This document shows positions 1 to 7,910 of a stretch of DNA of 64,000 bases, piece by piece. The first letter of the stretch is position 1; each line of letters begins with the position of its first letter. The stretch lies in NCBI RefSeq assembly GCF_900996235.1, contig NZ_CAAJGM010000263.1, forward strand, positions 1-64,000, given 5' to 3'. This DNA is from Paraburkholderia sp. BCC1885. Lineage in GTDB: Bacteria > Pseudomonadota > Gammaproteobacteria > Burkholderiales > Burkholderiaceae. A model generated the notes under the pieces. It was not told the DNA's origin. It saw nothing but the letters and a program-made list of their open reading frames with translations, and searched no databases. Position numbers and translations under genes: made by a program.

Positions 1-124
1 TGTTCGGATTCGCTCAACATCAACTCCACCTTCGGTCGTCCCATTGGCATGCTGGTATCTCCCGTTCCGTTGATACCAACATCCTACGCAAACATAGTTC
101 AGTTAACAACGGAACAGGACACTA
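1..124 (+). other. unidentified sequence fused to a broken FNR gene
   Basis: One plus-strand frame is open from the window edge and reads on, out of frame, into the ferredoxin reductase fragment until about position 231. Its translation over the first 40 codons (containing FGRPIGMLVSPVP) is protein-like, but I do not recognise the family. It could be the tail of a gene starting before the window or simple junction sequence. Confidence 0.3.
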
Positions 125-358
125 GGCGTCGATACCGGGAAATTCGAAACCAATGTGCCGGGCATCTTCGCTGTGGGCGACATCAATACTTATCCGGGCA
201 AGAAGAAGCTGATTCTTTCCGGCTTTCATGAGGCAGCGCTTGCCGCATTCGGCGCGGCGCCCTATATCTTCCCGGACAAGAAAATTCATATGCAGTACAC
301 AACAACCAGCACCCGGCTGCACAAGGTGCTCGGTGTCGAATCGCCCGTATTCGATTAA
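125..358 (+). pseudogene. ferredoxin--NADP reductase (TrxR-like type), C-terminal fragment
   Basis: The last about 76 residues are those of the thioredoxin-reductase-like ferredoxin/flavodoxin-NADP reductase, an FAD enzyme moving electrons between NADPH and ferredoxin. They include the FAD-contacting PGIFAVGDI motif, the GFHEAALAAF helix and the conserved LHKVLGVESPVFD-like end. Intact members are about 330-350 residues, so roughly the first three quarters are absent. Going upstream in the same frame, homology stops near position 128 and a TAA lies at 104-106. The preceding sequence is in another frame and unrelated. I infer a 5'-truncated, non-functional copy left by a rearrangement; an assembly join is the alternative. 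Confidence 0.75.
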
Positions 359-497
359 AGATCCGCTTGCCGGCATATCTGCCGGCTGTATCATGGCAGC
401 GGGCCGGCGGCGAAATGCTGGCCCGCTGTGTTGTGAGCAGGTGCATCACACGCGGCCGGCAATGATCAAGCTAACTGAGAGAAACGAGAGGCTGCCC

Positions 498-1184
498 ATG
501 AGTCCAACCGCCGCCCGCAAGACGGGCGCAACCGGTGTCCGCGCGAAACAGGCCCAGGATACGCGCGCAAAGATTCTGAAGGCTGCGATCAAGGTGTTTG
601 CAAAGCAAGGTTACGCGAGTGGCCGGGTCGAGAGCATTTCGAAAGCGGCCCGCTCGCACGACCGGATGATTTACTACTACTTCGGCAGCAAGGAGCAGTT
701 GTTCGTCGAAGTGCTGGAAACCATCTACTCGCAATTCAACGAGGCGGAAAGCCGGCTCGACCTGGATCTGGACGATCCGGTGCGCGGCCTGCAGCAGGTC
801 GTGGAATTCGTCTGGCAGTATTACCTCGACCATCCCGAGTTCGTCACGCTGCTATCCAGCGAGAATCTGCATCAGGGCAAGCATGCAAGGAAGTCGTCAA
901 AGCTGCGTGAGATTTCCGGCTATGCGATTTCCGTGGTGCAGAAGGTGCTGGATGCGGGTAAGGCGAAAGGCGTGTTTCGTGACGGCATCGCGGCGCGGGA
1001 CGTGTACATCATGATCGCCTCGCTCGGCTATTTTTATAACGCCAACCAGTACACATTGAGCGCGTTTCTCGGCGAATCGTTGATGGACAAGGCGGCTCTG
1101 GCGCACTGGCGCGAGGTGATCAGGGAGACGGTGTTGCGTGCGGTGCTGGCGCATGTGCCGGTTGAGGAAGCCGGCCGCGTTTAA
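498..1184 (+). CDS. TetR/AcrR family transcriptional regulator
   Basis: A 228-residue one-component repressor. The N-terminal helix-turn-helix lies around residues 20-70 (KILKAAIKVFAKQGY, then MIYYYFGSKEQLF, a typical TetR recognition-helix end). The rest is an all-helical ligand domain with no recognisable ligand signature. I chose the ATG at 498 because a purine-rich stretch (cgagagg) precedes it and the HTH then starts at the usual distance; longer in-frame starts give a non-homologous arginine-rich leader. The gene converges with the decayed pcaC, and the two stop codons overlap. No target can be assigned from the sequence; the nearby pca operon is only a candidate by proximity. Confidence 0.9.
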   Translation: MSPTAARKTGATGVRAKQAQDTRAKILKAAIKVFAKQGYASGRVESISKAARSHDRMIYYYFGSKEQLFVEVLETIYSQFNEAESRLDLDLDDPVRGLQQVVEFVWQYYLDHPEFVTLLSSENLHQGKHARKSSKLREISGYAISVVQKVLDAGKAKGVFRDGIAARDVYIMIASLGYFYNANQYTLSAFLGESLMDKAALAHWREVIRETVLRAVLAHVPVEEAGRV

Positions 1185-1459
1185 GCCTTGTCCGCTCCGG
1201 CGTCCTCTTCACGGAACAGCTTGCCCACCAGATGGAAAGCCGAACTTGAGCGCCACCATCAGGCCAATCGTAATCAGATTGCGCGTATGCCGGGGCAAAC
1301 CGTCACGTGTCCAGATTCACCCCATGCGTAGCGCGTGATGAAGTTCTAGACTTCCTCGGTGATCTCACTGCGGTTCGCCAACGAGCGATTCACATGCGCG
1401 TCGCCCAGCACCGAGCGGCGCATGTTCACGCGTGCGTCATAGCGTTCGCCGTCGTTCAT
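1181..1459 (-). pseudogene. pcaC: pcaC, 4-carboxymuconolactone decarboxylase, decayed
   Basis: Reading minus-strand from the ATG at 1459, the start MNDGERYDARVNMRRSVLGD and then VNRSLANRSEITEEV match PcaC. A TAG then stands where a Gln codon is expected. The frame resumes with NFITRYAWGE, a frameshift restores WTRDGLPRHTRNLITIGLMV, and a further frame gives SAFHLVGKLF and a TAA at 1181-1183. About 45 residues of the middle are deleted. The ATG overlaps the pcaD stop (ATGA), as in intact pcaDC operons, so this is the relic of a once-coupled gene. The product (4-carboxymuconolactone to beta-ketoadipate enol-lactone) must come from elsewhere if the protocatechuate branch works. Confidence 0.88.
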
Positions 1460-2247
1460 GGTTGCTCCGCGAGGAAGTCAAGCACCGTGCTCGTGAAGAT
1501 TTCCGCCTGCTCGATGTTGGAGATATGCGAAGCGTCCAGTTCGACATAGCGCGAACCCGGAATCGCCGCGGCCAATTCCTTGCCTTGCGCGGGCGTGGCT
1601 GCCAGATCATGCGTGCCGCTTATCACCAGCACCGACAACTTGATGCCAGGCGCTTCGGGACGCAAGTCAGTGGCGTCGATGGCTTCGCAGTTGCTGGCGT
1701 AGCCTTCCTTGTCGGTATGGACGAAGACGTCGCGGATCACCGAGAACATCAACGGCTCGCGGGCGATGAATTCGCCGGTGAACCAGCGCGGCAGCACCGC
1801 TTCGGACAGCGCCAGCATGCCTTCCTTACGCGCGCGTTCGGCGCGCGGCACCCACACTTCCGGCGAGCCGATGCGTGCTGCCGTATTGCACAGCACGACC
1901 CGTTCGAAGCGGTTAGCGTGACGCGTCGCAAGCGCGACGCCGGTCAGGCCGCCCATCGAGATGCCACAGAAATTCGCCGTGGCGATCTTCAGGTTATCCA
2001 TCAGGCCGAGCACGTCGCCGCTCAACTGCCCGATGGTATAAGGCCCCTTCGGCGCCTCCGAATGACCGTGTCCGCGCGTGTCGTAGCGCAAGACGCGGAA
2101 CTTCTTTGCCAGCGCGGCGACCTGGGGCGTCCACATCGTCATGTCGCTACCAAGCGAATTAGACAGCACGATCCACGGCGCATGGCCATGACGATCGCCG
2201 TCGATCCGATAGTGAAGCTCGATGCCGTTGACTGCAGCGTAGGGCAT
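1456..2247 (-). CDS. pcaD: 3-oxoadipate enol-lactonase PcaD
   Basis: An alpha/beta hydrolase of 263 residues, full length for PcaD, which hydrolyses beta-ketoadipate enol-lactone to beta-ketoadipate in the cytoplasm. Visible signatures are the oxyanion region after LSNSLGSDMTMW, the RYDTRGHG strand, the nucleophile elbow GISMGG (Ser97), the late acid in SGTHDLAA and the catalytic His in DASHISN. It lies about 110 bp downstream of pcaJ in the same direction and its stop overlaps the start of the degenerate pcaC. Because beta-ketoadipate enol-lactone is shared by the catechol and protocatechuate branches, pcaD can remain useful after loss of pcaC. Confidence 0.93.
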   Translation of the reverse strand: MPYAAVNGIELHYRIDGDRHGHAPWIVLSNSLGSDMTMWTPQVAALAKKFRVLRYDTRGHGHSEAPKGPYTIGQLSGDVLGLMDNLKIATANFCGISMGGLTGVALATRHANRFERVVLCNTAARIGSPEVWVPRAERARKEGMLALSEAVLPRWFTGEFIAREPLMFSVIRDVFVHTDKEGYASNCEAIDATDLRPEAPGIKLSVLVISGTHDLAATPAQGKELAAAIPGSRYVELDASHISNIEQAEIFTSTVLDFLAEQP

Positions 2248-2357
2248 GCCTTGACTCTTGGGGAAGTGGGACGGTTAGCGCGTTCGCACAGCAGCGCCAG
2301 TACGGCATCGACATAGGCGCGCTGGCGTCGAGCATAGTCGGGTTGCCTGATGGCGGA

Positions 2358-3017
2358 TCACGCGGCGCGGGCCGCCTCGGTGCCGTCGATCAGCTGCACG
2401 CCCGTCAATTTGTGCAGCGTGTCGAAGTCGATGTCGGAGCAAATTTCGCGCACCACAAGGCCGTCTGCGGTTACGTCGATTACGGCCAGATCCGTGTAGA
2501 TGCGATCCACGCATGCCACGCCCGTCACTGGGTAAGAGCACTGCGCCGCAATCTTGCTTTCGCCCTGCTTGGTCAGGTGCTCCATCATCACATAGACCTG
2601 CTTTGCGCCGATCGCCAGATCCATTGCGCCGCCTACGGCCGGAATCGCATCCGGGGCACCCGTATGCCAGTTCGCCAGATCGCCCTTCGCCGACACCTGG
2701 AACGCGCCGAGCACGCAGAAGTCGAGATGGCCGCCGCGCATCATTGCGAAGGAGTCCGCATGATGGAAGAAAGCGCCTCCCGTCAGCAGCGTGACGTGTT
2801 GCTTGCCGGCGTTGATCAGTTCGTCGTCTTCCTCGCCCTTGACGGGCGCCGGGCCCATGCCGAGCAGGCCGTTTTCGCTGTGCAGGAAGATTTCCTTGTC
2901 CGCAGCGAGGTGGTTCGCCACCAGCGTCGGCACGCCAATGCCGAGATTCACATACGCGCCTTCGGGGATGTCCTGGGCGACGCGTTTCGCCATTTCATCG
3001 CGGGTCAGTTTTTTCAT
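2358..3017 (-). CDS. pcaJ: 3-oxoadipate CoA-transferase subunit B
   Basis: A 219-residue class I CoA-transferase beta subunit. It pairs with PcaI to move CoA from succinyl-CoA to beta-ketoadipate. The SENG motif holding the catalytic glutamate (Glu48) is present, preceded by GIGVPTLVANHL and followed by GLLGMGP. The ATG at 3017 is preceded by a good ribosome site (gaggagacc); a longer frame upstream would overlap pcaI and has no such site. The 10-bp gap to pcaI indicates co-translation in an operon. It could also serve beta-ketoadipate made by the hydroxyquinol genes further along the window. Confidence 0.95.
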   Translation of the reverse strand: MKKLTRDEMAKRVAQDIPEGAYVNLGIGVPTLVANHLAADKEIFLHSENGLLGMGPAPVKGEEDDELINAGKQHVTLLTGGAFFHHADSFAMMRGGHLDFCVLGAFQVSAKGDLANWHTGAPDAIPAVGGAMDLAIGAKQVYVMMEHLTKQGESKIAAQCSYPVTGVACVDRIYTDLAVIDVTADGLVVREICSDIDFDTLHKLTGVQLIDGTEAARAA

Positions 3018-3027
3018 GTCGGTCTCC

Positions 3028-3732
3028 TCAGGCGGCGCTCGCGGATGCAAGCTCGGCTTGGTGTGCGGCTTGCGGCACTTCGATCACGCGTTGCACGAAG
3101 ATGCCCGGCGTGACGATGTCCTCGGGATCGAGCTCGCCAAGCGGCACGACCTTCGACACCTGGACGATCGCGGTTTTCGCGGCGCTCGCCATGATCGGCC
3201 CGAAATTGCGCGCGGTCTTGCGATACACCAGATTGCCCCAGCGATCGCCCTTGAATGCCTTCACCAAAGCGAAGTCGGCGTGCAGCGGCGACTCCAGCAC
3301 ATAATGCCGGCCGTCGATCAGACGCGTTTCCTTGCCCTCGGCGAGTTTGGTGCCGTAGCCGGTTGGCGTGAAGAAGCCGCCGATGCCCGCGCCCGCCGCG
3401 CGAATCCGTTCCGCGAGATTGCCTTGCGGCACTAGTTCAAGCTCGATTTCACCGGCGCGGTAAAGCGCGTCGAACACATAGGAATCGGTCTGGCGCGGAA
3501 ACGAGCAGATGATCTTGCGCACCCGTTTAGCCTTGAGCAACGCGGCGAGGCCGATGTCGCCATTGCCCGCATTGTTGTTGACGATGGTGAGTTCGCGCGC
3601 ACCCTGCTCGATCAGCGCGTCGATCAGTTCGGACGGCATGCCGGCCGTGCCGAAGCCGCCGATCATGACGGTCGCGCCGTCGTGCACATCGGCGAGCGCC
3701 GCTTGAAGTGACTCGAAAATCTTGTTGATCAT
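3028..3732 (-). CDS. pcaI: 3-oxoadipate CoA-transferase subunit A
   Basis: A 234-residue class I CoA-transferase alpha subunit. The glycine-rich GGFGTAGMP motif is near residue 25, followed by a TIVNNNAG segment and GYGTKLAEGKE, all standard for PcaI/ScoA. It is the first gene of pcaI-pcaJ-pcaD. The ATG at 3732 starts directly at the conserved MINKIFES; upstream in-frame codons run through the promoter region with its two operator-like palindromes and are not coding. A LysR gene is transcribed divergently about 290 bp away. Beta-ketoadipyl-CoA thiolase (PcaF) is not in this window. Confidence 0.95.
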   Translation of the reverse strand: MINKIFESLQAALADVHDGATVMIGGFGTAGMPSELIDALIEQGARELTIVNNNAGNGDIGLAALLKAKRVRKIICSFPRQTDSYVFDALYRAGEIELELVPQGNLAERIRAAGAGIGGFFTPTGYGTKLAEGKETRLIDGRHYVLESPLHADFALVKAFKGDRWGNLVYRKTARNFGPIMASAAKTAIVQVSKVVPLGELDPEDIVTPGIFVQRVIEVPQAAHQAELASASAA

Positions 3733-3766
3733 GTCGAATTCCGTTTGGGACGCGCCGCGCCGATTT

Positions 3767-3800
3767 GTTCTATATACGAACACAGATTCGTTTAGCGAAC
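3767..3800. promoter_or_regulatory. two IclR/PcaR-like operator half-palindromes before pcaI
   Basis: GTTCTATATACGAAC at 3767-3781 is followed after five bases by TTCGTTTAGCGAA (3787-3799), which reads GTTCGCTAAACGAAT on the minus strand. Both resemble the 15-bp sites bound by IclR-family pca regulators (GTTCGATAATCGCAC in Pseudomonas PcaR, from memory). They sit 35-70 bp upstream of pcaI. Binding is inferred from resemblance and position; no IclR gene is in the window. Confidence 0.5.
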
Positions 3801-4018
3801 GCATTGGCGCATTATGAAAGGCGGCTGTTCCCGTTGTCAAGGCGAGGACATCCATAATCCGCTTTTCCGGGCGGCTTTGCAGCGCGACCCCGGTGACGCG
3901 TGTGATTCATCAGAACAGCGCGCGCGCTGCCCATGCTCGGCGCTTTCCCCAATATCGGCCAGGGCAATTTCGGGGGTACGGTGTATACGCAGCCGCGATA
4001 CCACTCCGCCCCGCCCGC

Positions 4019-4942
4019 ATGTCCGAACTCGACCTCAACCTGATCCCCTATCTCGTCGCGCTGGAAGAAACCCGCAACGTGAGCCGCGCCGCCGAACGCC
4101 TCGGCGTCAGCCAGCCGCGCGTCAGCACGGCGCTCGGCCGCCTGCGCGACTACTTCGGCGATCAGCTGTTCGTGCGCACTTCGCGCGGCATGGAGCCGAC
4201 GCCCCGCGCGCTCGCCCTGATTCCCGCCGCGCGCGAGGCGCTCTCGCGTATCCGCCAGGGCATGCTGGACGCGCAGGACTTCGACGCCGCCACGACCACC
4301 CACACGTTTTCCATCGCCCTCGCCGATGTCGGCGAAGTCGTCTTTTTGCCGCGCCTGCTGCAACTCTTCGCCAGCCGCGCGCCGCAAGCGAATCTGCGCT
4401 CGCTCTCGCTGTCGCCCGCGCAGATCGAACGCGGCCTCGAAGCCGGCGAGGTGGATCTGGCAGTCGGCTATTTCCCGGATCTCGCGGGCAACAACTTCTT
4501 CCAGCAGCGTCTCTTTACACACCGTTTCATCTGCCTGATGCGCAGCGGCCATCCGTTGACCCGCGAACCGCTCACGCTGCCGCAATACCTCGCCGCGAGT
4601 CATGCCGTGGTGCGCGCCGAAGGCCGCAGCCAGGAAGTGCTCGAGCAATTTCTCGAGAAAAAGCGCCTCCGGCGTCGCGCCGTGCTGGAGACTTCGCATT
4701 TCATGAGCCTGCCGTTCATCCTCGCGCGCACGGATCTGATCGCCACCGTGCCGCATGCGATCGGCGCGACCTATGCGGCCGCGCATGCATCGATCACGCT
4801 CGCCGAGGCGCCGCTCGAACTGCCGCGCTTCGATCTCAGGCAGCATTGGCATCGCAAGTTGCACAACGACCCACGCGCGAGCTGGTTGCGCAGCGCCGTT
4901 GCCGAGTCGTTTGACGATACCGTGGACGAGTGGTCGAAATAA
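4019..4942 (+). CDS. LysR-type regulator divergent to pcaI
   Basis: A 307-residue LysR protein. The winged HTH is at residues 4-63 (LIPYLVALEETRNVSRAAERLG, then PRVSTALGRLRDYFGDQLFVR) and is followed by a substrate-binding domain to the end. The wing text (DYFGDQLFVRTSRGMEPTPRA) is that of the NodD/NahR/DntR-like subgroup, often aromatic-responsive. The start at 4019 gives the canonical MSELDLNLI opening; a longer frame adds a non-homologous leader. Transcription diverges from pcaIJD, the usual arrangement for a LysR regulator and its target, so control of the pca operon is plausible but unproven. The IclR-like sites in front of pcaI point to an additional regulator. Confidence 0.9.
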   Translation: MSELDLNLIPYLVALEETRNVSRAAERLGVSQPRVSTALGRLRDYFGDQLFVRTSRGMEPTPRALALIPAAREALSRIRQGMLDAQDFDAATTTHTFSIALADVGEVVFLPRLLQLFASRAPQANLRSLSLSPAQIERGLEAGEVDLAVGYFPDLAGNNFFQQRLFTHRFICLMRSGHPLTREPLTLPQYLAASHAVVRAEGRSQEVLEQFLEKKRLRRRAVLETSHFMSLPFILARTDLIATVPHAIGATYAAAHASITLAEAPLELPRFDLRQHWHRKLHNDPRASWLRSAVAESFDDTVDEWSK

Positions 4943-5089
4943 CCCCGTTGATGCTACGGCCGATGTCCTTGCGCAGGCCTCGGGAAAACCACTCGCGTGG
5001 GGCGGCCATACACGCCGCAACGCAAAACATGGAACAATGGCCGCAACCATTCGGACCACATTCAACATGCGAGCACACAGGAGCGCAGG

Positions 5090-5725
5090 ATGAGCAGCAA
5101 GGCAAAGAAGATCAAACAAAGTGAAGCCCTGGGCCGCCCAACGCGCGACGAAGCCCAAGCCGCCGTGCGCGTCTTGCTGCGCTGGGCCGGCGACGATCCG
5201 CAGCGCGAAGGCCTGCTCGACACGCCGGCGCGCGTGGTGCGTTCTTACGAGGAATTCTTCGCGGGCTATTCCGTCGATCCGCGCGAGATCCTCGCCCGCA
5301 CCTTCTCGGAAGTGGACGGCTACGACGAAATGATCGTGCTGAAAGACATCCGCTTCGAAAGCTATTGCGAGCATCACATGGTGCCGATCATCGGCCGCGC
5401 GCACGTCGCTTATCTGCCGAAGCATCGGGTGGTGGGCATATCGAAACTGGCGCGGCTTGTCGACGCCTTCGCCAAGCGCCTGCAGATTCAGGAGAAGATG
5501 ACCGTGCAGATCGCCGACACACTCAACGAAGTGCTGCAACCGGAAGGCGTGGGCGTGATTCTCGAAGCGTCGCACCAATGCATGTCGACGCGCGGCGTGC
5601 ACAAGGCCGGCGTCTCGATGGTCACCTCGCGCATGCTCGGCACGTTTCGCACGGACCCGTCGACGCGCCGCGAGTTTCTGTCGATCGTCGGCAATCCCGG
5701 CATCGTGGCCGTGGCGAATACCTAG
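5090..5725 (+). CDS. folE: GTP cyclohydrolase I
   Basis: A 211-residue type I GTP cyclohydrolase making 7,8-dihydroneopterin triphosphate, the first step to folate/pterin. Zinc ligands are visible as Cys93 and His96 in SYCEHHMVP and Cys164 in SHQCMSTRG. The opening of the catalytic domain is GLLDTPARVVRSYEEFF, and the end (REFLSIVGNPG) is normal. The start at 5090 follows ggagcgcagg. It stands alone between the LysR gene and the convergent serine acetyltransferase. Many Burkholderiaceae carry more than one folE; one copy can supply pterin for aromatic amino acid hydroxylases, but nothing here decides that. Confidence 0.95.
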   Translation: MSSKAKKIKQSEALGRPTRDEAQAAVRVLLRWAGDDPQREGLLDTPARVVRSYEEFFAGYSVDPREILARTFSEVDGYDEMIVLKDIRFESYCEHHMVPIIGRAHVAYLPKHRVVGISKLARLVDAFAKRLQIQEKMTVQIADTLNEVLQPEGVGVILEASHQCMSTRGVHKAGVSMVTSRMLGTFRTDPSTRREFLSIVGNPGIVAVANT

Positions 5726-5858
5726 TCAGTGGACAGCGAGAATGCCTGGGACAGCCAGGCAGCGTGCCGAAGGTCTACGCACACGCCCAGCATAGGCAGT
5801 TCGGGCACGTTTGTTAGTTTGTTAATTCATCAGCACTACCTGGCAAATCCAGGCGGGC

Positions 5859-6788
5859 CTATGCGCGCCGCCCTTCGTCGTGGCTGTCGCTTTCGCGGAC
5901 CTTGCCTTGCGAAACGCTGCTGCCCGGCGGCACGCTATGCGTCAGCCAGACATTGCCGCCGATCACCGAGCCGCGTCCAATCGTCACACGGCCGAGAATG
6001 GTCGCGCCCGCGTAGATCACCACGTCGTCCTCGACGATCGGATGGCGCGCATTGCCCTTGATGAGCGTGCCGTCGACATCCGCCGCAAAACTCTTCGCAC
6101 CGAGCGTCACTGCCTGATACACGCGCACGTGCTCGCCAATGATGGCCGTCTCGCCGATCACCACGCCCGTGCCGTGGTCGATGAAGAAACTCGGGCCGAT
6201 CTGCGCGCCGGGGTGAATATCGATGCCGGTCGCCGAATGCGCGATCTCGTTGATAAAGCGCGCGAGGAGCGGCACGCCGAGCCGGTGCAGCGCGTGCGCG
6301 AGTCGATGGTGCGTCATCGCCCATATGCCCGGATAGCACAGAAGGATTTCGGTGATGTGCTGCGCCGCCGGGTCGCCGGTGAAAGCGGCCTGGATGTCGC
6401 TCACCAGCAGCGCGCGGATGCCGGGCAACTGGGTGCCGAATTCGCGCGCCACTTCAAACGCGCGCTCGCTGAGCACGGGGTCCGGTGTGTCGGCGAATTC
6501 GGGCAGAAAGCGCAAGGCGCGGCGGATCTGTTCGGCGAGCAGCCGCAAGGTGCTTTCGAGAGTATGTCCGACGTAATAGTCGACGGTCTCGTCGGTCAGG
6601 TCGGGCGCGCCGTAGTGGGTCGGGAAAAGCGCGGCGCGCAGGCCGGTGACGATGCTGCTGACGGCTTCGCGCGAGGGCAACTCGCGAATGCCACGCGGAT
6701 GACGGGTGCGATGCAACTGCTCGCGTGATGCGCGCAGGTCTGCGACGATCTGTTCTAAACCCCAGTTACGGGCAGGACTGTTTGGCAT
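5859..6788 (-). CDS. serine O-acetyltransferase (EpsC-type)
   Basis: A 309-residue left-handed beta-helix acyltransferase producing O-acetylserine from serine and acetyl-CoA for cysteine synthesis. An extended helical N-terminal half (to about residue 165) precedes the CysE core: HSATGIDIHPGAQIG, FFIDHGTGVVIGE with the catalytic His, and hexapeptide turns down to VIYAGATILGRVTIG. The long N-terminus and lack of a CysE tail place it with the EpsC/plant-like serine acetyltransferases rather than classical 273-residue CysE. It is a single gene convergent with folE. Confidence 0.88.
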   Translation of the reverse strand: MPNSPARNWGLEQIVADLRASREQLHRTRHPRGIRELPSREAVSSIVTGLRAALFPTHYGAPDLTDETVDYYVGHTLESTLRLLAEQIRRALRFLPEFADTPDPVLSERAFEVAREFGTQLPGIRALLVSDIQAAFTGDPAAQHITEILLCYPGIWAMTHHRLAHALHRLGVPLLARFINEIAHSATGIDIHPGAQIGPSFFIDHGTGVVIGETAIIGEHVRVYQAVTLGAKSFAADVDGTLIKGNARHPIVEDDVVIYAGATILGRVTIGRGSVIGGNVWLTHSVPPGSSVSQGKVRESDSHDEGRRA

Positions 6789-6892
6789 GGTGAGGACGGC
6801 GTCCGCGCGACAAGCACGGCAAGAGTGAATTGTCCCCAGAGATTACCGCGTTTTCCCGCCGCTCGTGCAGCGCTGCGTCCACGCCAGCCGCG

Positions 6893-7126
6893 TCAGATGG
6901 TGACGCTGCTGGCGTCGATCCAGCGCACCGCCCAGTCGCGTGCGTGCGCGATAGCGGCGGCTTCGTCGGCGAAACGGAAATCCGTGGGGAAAAAGCGGTT
7001 GGCGACCAGTTCGCCGTCACTGGACCGTGAGATCACCACGTAAGGTTGCCATGTCCCATCGCCCGCGCGCGCCGGCGCGCAGTTGAGCAAGTAGCCGCGA
7101 TGTGTGAATGCAGCATCGAAGTGCAT
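6893..7126 (-). CDS. small conserved hypothetical protein (77 aa)
   Basis: The 77-residue frame starts with MHFDAAFTHRGYLLNC and ends in WAVRWIDASSVTI. Its composition (two-strand beta hairpin with YVVISRS and a helix rich in Ala) resembles short single-domain proteins repeatedly annotated in Burkholderiaceae as hypothetical/DUF6566-like; that family name is from memory. There is no signal peptide or transmembrane segment. It stands alone, about 100 bp upstream of the serine acetyltransferase start and in the same direction. Function unknown. Confidence 0.65.
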   Translation of the reverse strand: MHFDAAFTHRGYLLNCAPARAGDGTWQPYVVISRSSDGELVANRFFPTDFRFADEAAAIAHARDWAVRWIDASSVTI

Positions 7127-7404
7127 GTGTCACCCGCCCTGACTGCCTCGTAATAGTATTCGAGCAGCGCGTCGTCGTCTCCCACCGGCCACGCTGAGAC
7201 GGCCTGGCAGAAGCCGTCAATTTAACCGCGCCTACTCGTCGGAGTAAGATCATACTCTGTAGAAAATACGCGTTGATTAAAAAAAAATCAAAAGAATGTC
7301 ATGCGCGTATGGCCAGGCGAAGCGGAAGGCGCGTCGCTCGCTCGTCAACGCGCGGTACAAGTTTTGCTGCTATTTCAGCCATGTTGGCCTTTACTGGAGA
7401 AAGC

Positions 7405-7863
7405 ATGATGAACAGCAATGACACTGGCAAACCCCAGGACGCCTCGCGCGCTCCCGGCACCGGCGGTCCGAGCAGCGCGGAGCTGCACAACGACCGCACG
7501 CACGACAGCACGGTGGACACCGACGGCAAGAACCTCGAAGCGGCGCGGCTGGCCGGCCATAGCCCGATCGGCCCTGACGAGGTCACCACCTCGAATGCCA
7601 CGCTTGTGAACAGCGTGCCGGAGTCTAAAGACGGCCTCGGCGGTTTCGATAGCCGGGTGGGCGGCAATCGTCCGCTGCTCGCGCTCGAACCGGGCTATGA
7701 GGTGATCGACAAAGGCATGATCGCGCCGCAATCGACCTACGATGCGGACCATCAGTTCGACGACCCGCATGCGCTGGGAAGTCGTCAGGACCGTGGGCGG
7801 ATTCACTACGCGCTGAACCATATGCGGCCCACGCGGCTGATCGAATTGCAGCGTGTGAGATAG
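7405..7863 (+). CDS. conserved hypothetical protein (DUF3005-like)
   Basis: A 152-residue, hydrophilic, probably disordered-start protein. The ATG at 7405 follows ctggaga, a reasonable ribosome site; the upstream arginine-rich extension of the frame looks non-coding. Motifs visible are VNSVPESKDGLGGFDSRVGG, LLALEPGYEVIDKG and HYALNHMRPTRLIEL, which I recall from a Burkholderia-restricted family (DUF3005, from memory). No catalytic residues, signal peptide or membrane segment are evident. It converges with the dehydratase operon across a strong hairpin. Function unknown. Confidence 0.75.
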   Translation: MMNSNDTGKPQDASRAPGTGGPSSAELHNDRTHDSTVDTDGKNLEAARLAGHSPIGPDEVTTSNATLVNSVPESKDGLGGFDSRVGGNRPLLALEPGYEVIDKGMIAPQSTYDADHQFDDPHALGSRQDRGRIHYALNHMRPTRLIELQRVR

Positions 7864-7870
7864 CAGTCGC

Positions 7871-7910
7871 AGCGTGGCGGCGGGTTACTGCACGCCACGC
7901 ACGCCACGCT
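7871..7910. terminator. hairpin between convergent genes
   Basis: AGCGTGGCG at 7871-7879 pairs with CGCCACGC at 7893-7900 or with CGCCACGCT at 7902-7910, so two alternative stems are possible. It occupies the 47-bp gap between convergent stop codons and could end transcription in both directions, though no clear U-run follows. Confidence 0.5.

Noticed and set aside
2248..2357. Possible relic of pcaB or another gene between pcaJ and pcaD
   Set aside because: The best frame reads QRAYVDAVLALLCERAN, which matches no pca protein that I recognise; too short to support a call.
3812..5602. Minus-strand open frame of 596 codons opposite the LysR and folE genes
   Set aside because: It spans two recognised plus-strand genes and has no recognisable protein motif.
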